Source: Chlamydoabsidia padenii
Taxonomy: Eukaryota; Mucoromycota; Mucoromycetes; Mucorales; Cunninghamellaceae
Direction: 5' to 3'
DNA length: 64,000 nt
Assembly (NCBI GenBank): GCA_025330725.1
Contig: JAIWND010000042.1
Coordinates: 1-64,000, forward strand
In this document: positions 21,333 to 31,936 of the stretch, one piece after another
Position numbering within the stretch: the first letter of the stretch is position 1
Layout: each line of letters opens with the position of its first letter
Translations under genes and position numbers: made by a program
Notes under the pieces: model-generated
Seen by the model: the letters and a program-made list of their open reading frames with translations, nothing else
Database searches by the model: none
Told to the model about the DNA's origin: nothing

Positions 21333-21650
21333 ATGGGCTGGCGGTTGCCACAGTCTACGTGGAAGGCTTTTAGGAAAATTGACCTGCAACACAAGACGAC
21401 GACAATTTGGTGGCGGCTACTCCATGGTGCCCTTTCAACGAAGGAGCGCATTGCACAGCGAACAACAAACACGAATGTGGATCCAATCTGCGCTCATTGC
21501 ACTCAAACAATAGAAGACTACTACCATTTCTTCTTGGGATGTACTGTTAAAGATCACCTGTGGGCTGGCCCCCTATTTCCTCCATCTCAACAAACAATCT
21601 GGGCAATCATGACGAACCCAAACACCAAAAACAAGGTCCTCGTGCGATGA
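21333..21650 (+). pseudogene. LINE fragment: zinc-binding (zf-RVT) region of a non-LTR retrotransposon
   Basis: The frame contains IWWRLLHGALSTKERIAQRT, then ICAHCTQTIEDYYHFFLGC. This is the W-x-L-L...C-x2-C...H-F-x3-C pattern of the zinc-binding domain that lies after reverse transcriptase in fungal and plant LINEs. Reverse transcriptase and endonuclease are absent, so it is a 5'-truncated remnant. It lies between inverted GAGGTACTTCA arrays. Confidence 0.7.
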
Positions 21651-21803
21651 ATTGGCACAGTCATGGCAATCATATTGAAGTATCATTGACTCTGTCACTA
21701 TGGAAATAGTCACTGGCGCAGAAAGGTTGTCACCTCTTTGTACCATACTCATATATAATGCAGCAAGTTTGTAGTTTTTTTTTTTTTTAATTAAACAATA
21801 AAC

Positions 21804-21900
21804 TGCATCCTAAAATGGAAATTTGAGATACTTCAAGGTTTATGACGAACTTTTGCGGTACCTCAAGATTACGGCGAACTTTTGAGGTACCGCAAAAATA
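21804..21900 (-). repeat. GGTACCTCAA repeat array, right
   Basis: Contains GCGGTACCTCAAGATTACGG and CGAACTTTTGAGGTACCGC, matching the reverse complement of the array at 21198-21275. Confidence 0.65.
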
Positions 21901-23265
21901 TCGACAGCCTATGTTTTGTTGTTGTTTACTACAGCATACCCGATCTTTAATAAAGTGACCATTATTTATATTTTGCAAGTAGAAACACTTACTCAGTCGA
22001 TCGCTGAATAATTCTTTGCTTTATATTCTGGTGTTAACCTACACTTGAACTAATCAGTATGTCCTCCTTGACTAATCACCATGGTTAAAGATGGAAAAAA
22101 GCACGACACACCGACTTGTATGTGACGGCTCCATCCCTACATCTTATTTATATACACTTGTGGAATTCGGTTTAAAAGCTCGACGATAATGGAAAACACG
22201 ACATTTACGGGAGACCGACAATGAATACATAATTGACACTTGGTGATAATAGGATAAACACCTGGTAATTAACTTATAGAATGCTAGTTATTAAAATAGT
22301 TGTTGTTGTTGTTGTTGTTGTTACATTTATTAAATAAAGACCACTACTAACAAGTTATGTGTTGACTGTTAACCCTCCCGATAAAACTTGTGTAGTCTTT
22401 TCCTTCGTTTTATCCCCTCCCCCATTGATTCTTCCCAAATCTACACACTAAAAGTTTGACGGATGACCTATGGTATAATCACGAACAGTATGGAAGGGCC
22501 AAGACAAGGTATCAGTCAGCTGTAGGATCTACCCAACACAAAGAGGTATATAATCAATACATGTCAAACCTATTCCTTTTATTGTTATTAATACCTTCAA
22601 CAAAACTAAACTATATCTCGCTACAATAAAGATAAACCAAGTCTATACTACATTCAATCCGGACCATGTTCGATTCTGGTGTGTTCCAACAGCGGTCATA
22701 TAATTTGCTGGTGATTAATAAATCAGTGTAAGACGAGAGAGTGCGGATGCCTAGTATCAATTCAAGCAACAAGACAATACTGACTAGATGTTAATTAGCA
22801 TGATAATACATTACTTCAAGTAATATCATCTTGATGGCAAGATGAATTACGATTCCTGTGTCAAATACATAGATAGATGAGTGGAATGGAGTATGTAGTT
22901 AATTGTTCTGAATTGTTTTAGTACTTATTAATAGATGAGGACTGTAGATTCTGAAACCAACATAGTAAAAACCGAGAGGAAGATGGACTGGAAAAGACGA
23001 AGAGGAAAGAGAAACGAAGGAAAGAACAAGCCCAAGATATTGGGTGGTGTTTAAAAAGCTCCTCGATGCGAGGTTTGAAAAACGGGTGCTGTGGTAGCAA
23101 AAATCTCTACAAAAATGGTGGTTCTCCATTGTTGCGAGAAGTGGGTATATATATATATATATACATATATGATAAACAAGTGAAGCTTCCGCGGTCTGAT
23201 TCCGTGTTACAATAACGGTAACCTTACATCTATGATTGTTTTTCATTATACTCAGACCAAAGATC
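21901..23265. other. Intergenic, no gene supported
   Basis: AT-rich with a (GTT)n microsatellite at about 22301-22322 and a TA run near 23150-23170. Minus-strand frames at 22899-23246 are low in coding character. Confidence 0.45.
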
Positions 23266-23487
23266 TTTTATGCCCCTGGCGGGATTTGAGTTGCATGACT
23301 TTTTTTTTCACAAAAACTTTTTTATTATGTAAAAAACGTAATGTAACTAACCAACTAAATAATTAAATAAATACTTTAAACAAACGCAAAATCATAGATT
23401 AGATGACAAAAAGAATACCACACGCCCCTTTAAGGACTGAAAAAGAAAAGTGGATTTGTATATATTCTCCCTCCCTTAACATCCGAC

Positions 23488-24114
23488 TCAATTTTGGTTA
23501 CCCCAAGGTTGGAATTCAGGGCCTGCTTGAGGGCCTGCTTGAGGAGGAGCTTGGCCATCAGGTCCATATTGAGGAGGAGCTTGGCCATCAGGTCCATATT
23601 GAGGAGGAGCTTGGCCATCAGGTCCATATTGAGGAGGAGCTTGGCCACCAGGTCCATATTGAGGAGGAGCTTGGCCATCAGGTCCATATTGAGGAGGAGC
23701 TTGGCCACCAGGTCCATATTGAGGAGGAGCTTGGCCATCAGGTCCATACTGAGGAGGAGCTTGGCCATCAGGTCCATACTGAGGAGGAGCTTGGCCATCA
23801 GGTCCATATTGAGGAGGAGCTTGACCATCAGGTCCATATTGAGGAGGAGCTTGGCCATCAGGACCGAAGACAGGAGCGAATTGACCATCAGGTCCATATT
23901 GAGGAGGAGCTTGGCCATCAGGACCGAAGACAGGAGCGAATTGACCATCAGGTCCATATTGAGGAGGAGCTTGGCCATCAGGACCAAACATTCCAGGAGG
24001 AGGTGCAGGCTTCATCATATCTTTGTCTTCATCTTTGTGGCGACGATCCAAAGGAGCAGCATTAATAGCAACAGCAAAGGCAAGCAAGAGCAAAAGAGAA
24101 GTAGATTGAACCAT
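23488..24114 (-). CDS. Secreted Gly/Pro/Gln-rich repeat protein, copy B
   Basis: A 208-residue paralog of the protein at 19546-20055, with the same signal peptide, basic site and C-terminus (GPEFQPWGNQN). Here the long linker of copy A is replaced by a shorter one (GQFAPV), giving a 20-residue higher-order unit present twice, followed by ten or so simple GPDGQAPPQY units. One unit at the C-terminal end (AGPQAGPEF) is locally duplicated. DNA units are 30 nt, so unit gain or loss keeps the frame; this also makes the other frames open, which are not genes. A TATA-like box is at 24194-24204. Confidence 0.75.
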   Translation of the reverse strand: MVQSTSLLLLLAFAVAINAAPLDRRHKDEDKDMMKPAPPPGMFGPDGQAPPQYGPDGQFAPVFGPDGQAPPQYGPDGQFAPVFGPDGQAPPQYGPDGQAPPQYGPDGQAPPQYGPDGQAPPQYGPDGQAPPQYGPGGQAPPQYGPDGQAPPQYGPGGQAPPQYGPDGQAPPQYGPDGQAPPQYGPDGQAPPQAGPQAGPEFQPWGNQN

Positions 24115-24120
24115 AATTAG

Positions 24121-25428
24121 AAGTAGAGATCAAGTAAATGAAGATTGGATATTGAGTGAAAAAAAAAAAGTAGGAACATGAATGGACAAGGTCCTTTTAT
24201 ACATTTTTTTTCTTTAACGTGGTAGTAAACCCATTAGTAGTGACAAGGAACAGAAATATGCATAGAATCGAAGAAATTAGTACGGAGGTACATGTATTAC
24301 TTTCATATCAACGTAGGAATACATATAGTATGAAAAATGCCCTTGATTGCTGATTCTGAATCAGGGCTTGCGGGCGTAGATCATCAAATTCTCTGCACCA
24401 TTTTGATTGATTGCATTGGGGTACATTTTGATAAAAGAGAGAGAGGTAAGTCCAATCAATATGTTCGTTTGTTTATATTGTCAAAGTAACTGTATACCTG
24501 TGTTTGAAAAAAGAAATGGGAACAAGGCGAGTCTGCAGATCCAGCGATCTTCCTTTCCTTCTCTTAAAGGAAGAAGCACATCATCTGTATAATGTAAAAG
24601 GGGGAAAAAGAAATAGTACATTCATTTTTCTTTTCTTTCTCTCTCTATCTCAAGTTATTCTACTTTCTTACTCCAGAGAAGAATAGAAGACGATCTATGT
24701 ATACCTCGATTTTCTGTTTAAATCGAAGTGTTATTACAATGCATGATTTCAAACCCGCGCAACACCCATACAGTATCCGCGTCCTTTTTTTGCTACAGGT
24801 CAAAACCAACAACATAAGAAATGGAAAGGAAACGATCGACATGCATGGATAGGTTTTTTTTTCCCAGGAGTGCGTATGACCCTGAAAGTAAACAAAAACA
24901 GAAGATCTCTTTCGCCACTTTTAGTCGTCTGAACATAAAAATAATATGGTTTAGTAAATCTTTTCAGATAATAAACTTTTTTGTCATTCACTGCCAACCT
25001 TGACAGGCATCATCAGTCGATCCCGTAAAACCTGACAAGATATTTTAAAACGCCACCAGATCTCAAGCATGAATTTGGATGCATCTGATGGCATCCTTCT
25101 CATTTTTCTTCAAGAAGAATACGAGGAGTTGGGTTAAATCTTATGCATCCAAGGAGTATCCCCCTTTCTAGAAAAAGAAAGGCGATGATACCTTGATTTC
25201 TTTCAAAAAGAGTGATAATCATCATATCAGTAAAACAGGTATGCCTACCTAGTAATGATTCGAGGTTTTATTTTGAACATGTATCTAATAGGTGCAAACA
25301 AGACATCTGCTATGTATTTATGTATGTATGTATGTGAATGTAAGCGAGGGGAGTGATATGGAAGAAGGACTGCCCTGTCTTTTGATATAGATGATGAAAT
25401 ATTATATGGAATCAGCATCTGAAGGGTG
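24121..25428. other. Intergenic, no gene supported
   Basis: Only short frames without domains. A (TATG)n run occurs near 25318-25335. The right end borders the MULE terminal repeat. Confidence 0.45.
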
Positions 25429-25522
25429 GGGAATCGTTCGGGACACATACAGATTTCGCACGTAGTCGGATTTTAAAAATAAAAAAAAGGCTTTTGACAT
25501 AGTCGGGGTTTAAAAAATGATA
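25429..25522 (+). repeat. MULE left terminal inverted repeat
   Basis: Includes ACAGATTTCGCACGTAGTCG, GGATTTTAAAAATAAAAAAAA and GTCGGGGTTTAAAAAATGAT. Two copies of the CGGRTTTTAAA / CGGGGTTTAAA promoter-like motif lie inside it. Confidence 0.85.
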
Positions 25523-25542
25523 AAAGAGAATTTTGGACCTTT

Positions 25543-25576
<34 letters not shown>

Positions 25577-25616
25577 AATAATTTACCCCTCTTCCCGATC
25601 TTCAATTTACTTTACG

Positions 25617-28600
25617 ATGAAACAGCAATTATACACTATCGCAGTCGATATGGTTTTCTCCAGCATGAATGAAGCAAAGATTTATTGTAAAAAAATGTCC
25701 AAGCGACAAAACTTTGCCCTTGTCGTCATTGATAGTGCTGACACAACTGAAGCTGGCCGTCTCGCCCTGGCTTGCAAACATCACTCTAGTCCTCGCAACA
25801 CACGCAAGGAAAACCTGGTCCAGGATATTTCCAAGTACGAGAAAAACACTGAACAATTAATCAAGGCAGAAATGGCAAATAATGACAAGATCTTTGAACA
25901 AATGAAGATCAACGATTCCCTGGCGGAGGAAAACGAATCAATGGTCAAAGTCAAGGTTGAAGGTGGTGATGCTCCGGTCAATGTCAATGTGGCTGATGGT
26001 GATGCTACGGTCGAAGAGAAAAAAGGGAAGAAAACAAGAAAATTTTTAATATTGCGAACTGGATGTAACTACCTTATTCGTTTTTATCGTAGGAAAGGAT
26101 CAAACCAATGGATTTGTACGTCTTTTAGGGGGTGCACAACAATCACAGTCAAGCAGAAACCTTTGCAACGTACGCGACTCATAGGATACCGACCCCTCAA
26201 CAATTGGAACTCATTATGCGTTTAATCAAGCACACGAGTCAATCAAACCGCCAAATCATGGATGCCTTGAACGCCGACCCCACTGTGGAAACAAGACTCA
26301 AATCCTACGATATAGCCAACATGCGTCGTCGGTTTTCAGGAATGGACACCATTGAAACAAATACGATGCATACATTCATCAATAAACTTGAAAATGAGGG
26401 TTATGATGTCCGTAGCCAGGTCGACAACAACAACAACACATCAGCTTTCTTCTTCACCCATTGGAAATGCGCTACCCGTGCCCGACATCTTTCGGAGGTC
26501 GTCATAATTGATGCAACATACAAAACAAGTAAATACAGGATTCCATTTATCAACATCGTTGGTGTCAGCAATGTTGGACGATCTTCTCTGATGACCTTTG
26601 CCATCGCTGGTGCTTGGGCGCCCAATGAAAAAGGTGCTTCTTACAATTGGATATTGGAACAGCTCGACGACTTGGTGTACAAGAAAGGTGCCTCTCCTCG
26701 ATTATTCGTCACGGACCAAGAAAAACTCTCACCAATGCTATCGAAGATGTATTCCCCGAATCTGAGTCCATCCTGTGCTCGGTGCATATACACCGAAACT
26801 TCAAATCCAACATTTACAAGCATTTACTGGACAAGGAAAAATGGGACGATCTGCAAACAATCCTGAAGGCAATTTATAGCTGCCAGAATCTCGACAACTA
26901 CCTGAAGGCTGAAAAGGACTACAATAATTTTGTGGCCATCTATACAAAAGGAAAAGGGAAAGATGCCCTCAATTACTTCAACAGGTACATAATAAATAAA
27001 TAGTAATGGCACAAGGTGATGGAATCTAATCTATCTATATATATATATATATATAGACTGCTCGAAAAAAAGGAAAAGTGGGTGGGTATGTATACTAATC
27101 AGCTTGCTCATTTTGGACTGTTGACAACAACTAGGGTGGAAGGGGCACACGCAAAAATGAAGGATATCATCGGAACAGCAAACGATAATCTGGACAAGGT
27201 TTTTTTTGGGACATTGACCGATGGTACCGTGGTATTGTAAGTACATAATATAACTTGACAGGCATTACACTCTGTGTGTTCCTTCAACCACTCACATCAC
27301 TTTTGATAAATGATTTAGGGGACTCACACATGTATAGGCGCGATATCGAATCTCTGGGAATAGAACGCCGCTTTGTTAGATCTGCTCATGCACATCTCAT
27401 GACTCACCTCTCTAGCAAGATCTCCCACTTTGCGTTCAACAAGATGAAGGATGAACTACCCCATTTGAAGAAGGTGACTCCTGATAATGCGTGCCGGTGT
27501 CCTTTGCGTATAAACTATCTCTTACCTTGTCGACATGTCATTCCAAATGATGGTATGCCATTCCTTTAACTGCTGTGAACCATCGTTGGTACTTTGTCTT
27601 GGATGACCCAAAAGTCGGTGAATTTTTTTCTGGTAAAAAAAAAAAGTGAACATGAAGAAGAAGCCTACACTTACAATCTAACCAAATGTACTAACAAATC
27701 GATCAATAGATGTAAAACATTGGCCTGAAGAACGACTCCGTGATTGACATCTCTGACACCATGAACACAATGGCGGCAAAAATGATGAGGACAAGGTCGG
27801 TGAGGACAAGGACGATGATTCTATCATCATAATTAACGAAGGTACTACTGCGTCAAAAAACCATGGCAGCGACGACGACGACGACGACGAGACGATTCTA
27901 TCATCATCATCAGTGAAGAAATTACTGCAACAAAGGAGAAAGTCAACGCAGATCCAACAACATCCACCAAGAACGACGCCGAACTAATCATCATCAGCAA
28001 AGGTCTTTTATCGACGACAACACTAAAGTTTAAACAAGCCTCTGTTACCAACATTAGCAGTAACGACACCAGCAATGACAACTCGGCGAAGATCGATCTT
28101 CTTGATAGCGCGTACGGATACCTCAACATCATTGATTCGACACTCAACTCTTTCATCACAAATCAACAATTGCCAGTATCAGGGATCACCTCAAACGTGT
28201 TGCCGAATACATTGGAAAAGAAGCTGATCTTGCCCTGAAGACCAAGTACCCTGTCGTGAAAGAGTCGAACAAAGGCCGGCCGAAGAGCTTGAAACGTGAC
28301 ATGATCCGCAACGAACACGAAGAAATGGCTAACAGAAAAAAGATGAAATTAATGTAAGTACACGAGTAAATATACATAAAACTAACTTTTTTTTTGGCAT
28401 ATTATTACAGGAGCTCTACCGACAAATGGCCTTTTTTAACCATAGAAATAGCAGCAAAAAGGGTCATGGATGTGTTTGAACCAGCAAGGGATGGTAACTG
28501 TGGTTTTCGGTGCTTGGCAAAATCAATTTATGACAAGAAAAAAGGCACAACAAACAATCAAGACAAATACGGTGATGTGAAGGTATCCATGTTTGACTAC

Positions 28601-28990
28601 TTGAAGGAAAAGTCTCACTTTTATATCTCCACTAAATTCTTCAATCAAGATCAAGTCGACAAATTGGAAGCTATCACCAGCTTTAGGGGCGACAATGGCA
28701 CTCCAAGTAGTTTGTGGTTTGAGGCTCCTGACTGTGCTCAATTGGCAGCTGACACTTTCAGGGTGCCTATTGAAATCCATTCCAAGGAAGGGTCGACCCT
28801 TTATCTCCCTCTCACCAACACCCGGTACCAAAGCTACTCACCAATCATACTGCAACTATACCAAGATCACTTTTATTTGGTCAAGTTATCACAAGGTAAA
28901 AGAAAATTTCCAAAAATTTATCCTATGTACAACCCCTTCTGTCAAAACAACAACATTGTGGATCAAGCGCGTAAGTACGAAGATGAATGA
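25617..28990 (+). pseudogene. MULE transposase joined to an OTU cysteine protease domain, frameshifted
   Basis: From the ATG at 25617: an N-terminal zinc-binding-like segment (YLIRFYRRKGSNQWICTSF followed in another frame by HNNHSQAETF), MULE core pieces HLSEVVIIDATYKTSKYRIP and LFVTDQEK, then TLTNAIEDVFPESESILCSV, and a SWIM-type finger CRCPLRINYLLPCRHVI. Two short introns fit (about 26985-27056 and 27239-27318). An acidic Asp/Asn-rich linker leads to GRPKSLKRDMIRNEHEEM, spliced (28355-28410) to the OTU domain with catalytic DGNCGFRCLA and the histidine motif YQDHFYLVKL. Frames break at G5 (26128-26132) and A5 (about 26719-26724), and probably twice more, so either the gene is decayed or homopolymers are miscalled. 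The OTU part itself is intact. Confidence 0.8.
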
Positions 28991-29182
28991 TCAGGTGAAC
29001 GTGGATCTGTGGAATGGTGTGTTTAGGTAGTGGTAGTAGTAGTTATATCTTTTATCCCTCTTATATATATTCAATAAAACTTTTTTTTTTTTTTTTTGCA
29101 AAACTATTATGCGCTTTAATGATGGACTTTTTTTGTGTTTTTATGTTTATGATAGTTTTTAAATTCATGCAAGACTTACTTA

Positions 29183-29277
29183 TCATATTTTAAAACCCGA
29201 CTACTTGAAAAGTCTTTTTTTTTTATTTTTAAAATCCGACTACGTGCGAAATCTGTATGTCTCCCGAACGATTCCCA
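29183..29277 (-). repeat. MULE right terminal inverted repeat
   Basis: Reverse complement of the left repeat: TTTTAAAACCCGACTACTTG, AAAATCCGACTACGTGCGAA and ATCTGTATGTCTCCCGAACG in succession. Confidence 0.85.
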
Positions 29278-29657
29278 ACTAAACACCCTCACAGCATGAT
29301 TCTGGGTCGGGATTTGAAAAAAGTGGAGAACGGGTCAACATAAAAATGATTCATCCATGTATAGACGTCCCTTGTTTTGAATGACCAAATGGGGTAGCTA
29401 AAAGTTCCATCACCATCCCTCATGGCTTAATTCCCAAATGTATTCTGAGCAATCACTATAAACAGTAGGCTTTGAAGGGTCTCTCGACCACGTTCTCTTG
29501 TACCACCTCAACAACGTGGGTTGTGTCGGGTATAAATTGTACACTCTCTCCTTAATCCCCTTTTTTGTTAAGCCTCTTCAAATCATCCTTCCCTTCCATT
29601 CTCTTTGTTCTTTCTTTCCCCTCTCTCTCTCTATTTTATTTTTTTTCCCGCCATATC
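29278..29657. other. Intergenic / promoter of zinc-ribbon gene
   Basis: Carries GGTCGGGATTTGAAAA at 29306-29320, a perfect match to the recurrent motif, about 340 bp before the start codon, then a CT-rich leader (29610-29650). Confidence 0.5.
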
Positions 29658-29968
29658 ATGGCTAACGCACCTTCCTCCTCCTTTGTCATAAGTAAAAAAA
29701 AAAAAAAAAGATCTCTTTCTGCTCCCTATTACATACTAAACATTTCTATTTTTAACTAGTTGGAGGAAACGAACGTAAAATCCCATTAGAACAACAACGT
29801 CACCCATGTCCTCGATGCCACCATATTGCTTCTGTTCAACTGACTCGGTGTGAAACTCAGCTGGTAATCCTTAATAAAACCATCGGCAAACCCAATAATA
29901 TGCGTGTACGATATGAATGTTGTGAATGTCATTGGCGTGATCAACAATTACCTGATGACACTCATTAA
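29658..29968 (+). CDS. Small zinc-ribbon protein
   Basis: Two exons (29658-29691, 29760-29968) give 80 residues. After a short hydrophobic segment (SFVIIGGNERKIP) come two cysteine pairs, HPCPRCHH and YECCECHWR, spaced about 37 residues apart, which would form a single zinc ribbon. Layout and length resemble the small zinc-ribbon-15-type fungal proteins of unknown role. The intron begins GTAAAAAAAAAAAAAG, a donor-plus-poly-A pattern seen elsewhere in the window. No partner can be named. Confidence 0.6.
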
Positions 29969-30104
29969 TCATTCATTCTCTTTATTATTATGCTCACATT
30001 ACTATTATCACTACTAATACTACTACTACTACTCTACATTTTAAACTATGGCTATCTATGTTTCCTCTACCCTTATTTGACACTTTATGAACCTTATCTA
30101 ATAA

Positions 30105-30117
30105 TTTAAATCCCGCG
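30105..30117 (-). promoter_or_regulatory. CGCGGGATTTAAA motif
   Basis: Recurrent motif in reverse orientation, about 120 bp upstream of the mitochondrial-carrier start. Confidence 0.35.
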
Positions 30118-30148
30118 GTCAAAATAAAAATATCACCCCGCCTCTTTT

Positions 30149-30190
<42 letters not shown>

Positions 30191-30236
30191 CACTTCTTCT
30201 TGTTTCCTTTTCTCTTTTAATCGATCCTTCCTCCAC

Positions 30237-31536
30237 ATGGGTAAGAAAAGAAAAAGAAATTTCAGCCCGTACCTCTTAACCGCCTACAATATATTAAATA
30301 ACCAAAGTACTCTTTATTTTATCAACCATTAGCTGAAAGTGTCAATGACTTTATTGCAGGTAAGTCATCACGTCCCCCCCCTTTTTTTTTAAAAAAAAAA
30401 AAAAGCTGATAATCTAATTCCTTCAACTGACTTGACTAGGCTGGATTGGTGGGGCAGCAGGTATTCTAGTTGGTAGTCCACTGGATGTACTCAAGGTAAC
30501 AAAAAATAAGCCAAATCTTGTTGCCTTGCACTTACTTTTTTTTAATATTAATTCTAGGCTCGATTACAAGCACCTAGGCAACATCAACAACCTACCTCTA
30601 GCGCCTGGCACACACTTAATCAAATGGTGCGCATCGAAGGAGTAAGTATAACACATCATTCCTATCCTAAAAACTAGACCATTCCCTATTGTGATTAGGT
30701 GGGATCGTTATTCAAAGGGGTCTTGGCTCCTGTCATGGGACTTGCTGGCCTGAATGCAATTCTGTTTGTCTCTTATGGTGGCATACTTAGATACCTCAAT
30801 CGTGATAACCTGACACACCCAGCCAGTCTCAGCCAAGTCTATTTAGCCGGTTGTGGTGCTGGTATGGCATGTTACCTCTTCTCCACACCTACCGATCTCA
30901 TCAAAATTCAAGCCCAAATGTCTCGCACTAACAAAACAACATACCAAGTGGCTAAAGATATCTTTCGTCGTAATGGATTGCGTGGTAAAGTTTATCTCCA
31001 TATATATATATAAGGTCCAACTGATACTAATCCTTTCTTTCTTTCTTTGGTTAGGATTTTATCAAGGTGGTTGGATTACTTTGATAAGAGATGCACCAAG
31101 TTATGGGATTTACTTTTGGGTATATGAAGGAATGAAACGATATTTAACTGAACAACACAACGACAATGTAGGAATGGCGGCATGGGAATTATTATTGGCT
31201 GGTGGCATGGCAGGGACTATCTCATGGGCATCCATCTATCCTATTGATGTGATCAAATCTCGACTTCAAATGCAACAAGTGTCTCCACTGGGAACCACAA
31301 CTACACCATTGATTGTTTTGGATCAACCGTATATTTCGATCAAGGATTGTGTGGTACGGTCTTATCGTTCTGAAGGTGTGGGAGTCTTCTTCCGTGGGTT
31401 GGGTCCTACCGTGCTTCGTGGATTTCCCGTCAATGCTGTTACCTTTTTGATGTATGAATGGGTTATGGCTTGGCTTGATGCTCATCAACAACATCAACAA
31501 CAACTACAACTACAACTACATTTACATAGTATATAG
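30237..31536 (+). CDS. Mitochondrial carrier family (SLC25) transporter
   Basis: Six exons (30237-30240, 30333-30359, 30440-30495, 30558-30641, 30699-30984, 31055-31536) encode 312 residues; the first exon carries just ATG plus one base. The three carrier signatures are present: SPLDVLKARLQ, TPTDLIKIQAQ and YPIDVIKSRLQ, each at the end of an odd-numbered helix, with GWIGGAAG, YLAGCGAGM and ELLLAGGMAG before them. The product is an inner-membrane antiporter with six helices. Overall character (DAPSYGIYFWVYEGMKRYL) is closest to the amino-acid/carnitine-type carriers (SLC25A45/47/48 and yeast Crc1/Ort1 area), but the substrate cannot be assigned. The C-terminus is Gln/Leu-rich, from a CAA/CTA repeat. 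Confidence 0.88.
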
Positions 31537-31936
31537 ATTCTTTATTTAAACTTTGTATTATGATTAGTAATACTGTAAAAATAAAGGTTGTGTGTATTTT
31601 AATTAATAAAAGGGGGAAATAGTGATTATGGTTGAAAAGGTTTTTGACAACGGTGTTTTTTACAGGGTTTTATATACAACTAAACATACAAGCATTATAT
31701 GGTGGCGGCGAAACAATAAGTCCATGATCTAAGGAGGTGGTACTGACTGTCATCAAGGAGCTTTTAAGGGGAACAAGGTGGTGGCAAAGGGGTCACAATG
31801 ACAAAGTCTTTTCTCCTTGTCCCCTCTTCTTCTCTTCTTTCTCTCTTCTTTCGTTTTTATTTTCTCTCTTCTTTACAAAAAGACTATCTTTACCTTTTTG
31901 TCCTTTTTTCTTTTTTCTTTTTTTCTTCTTCTTACC
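31537..31936. other. Intergenic region, 3' UTR and promoter
   Basis: The 3' end of the carrier gene, then a strongly pyrimidine-rich leader (31800-31935) before the MFS start. No additional gene. Confidence 0.5.

Larger units (their letters stand above)
25429..29277 (+). mobile_element. MULE DNA transposon encoding a transposase-OTU protein
   Basis: Terminal inverted repeats of about 95 bp delimit the element. The left end runs through GGAATCGTTCGGGACACATA, ACAGATTTCGCACGTAGTCG and a TCGGGGTTTAAA block; the right end, read in reverse, gives the same blocks in the same order. Similarity may continue outward with an indel (GAATCA...GGGTG). Inside are an FAR1/MULE-type transposase, a SWIM zinc finger, an acidic linker and an OTU protease domain. 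No 9-11 bp target-site duplication could be identified, so outer limits are approximate. Confidence 0.85.

Noticed and set aside
22301..22322. (GTT)n repeat as functional element
   Set aside because: Ordinary microsatellite; another at 2221-2247.
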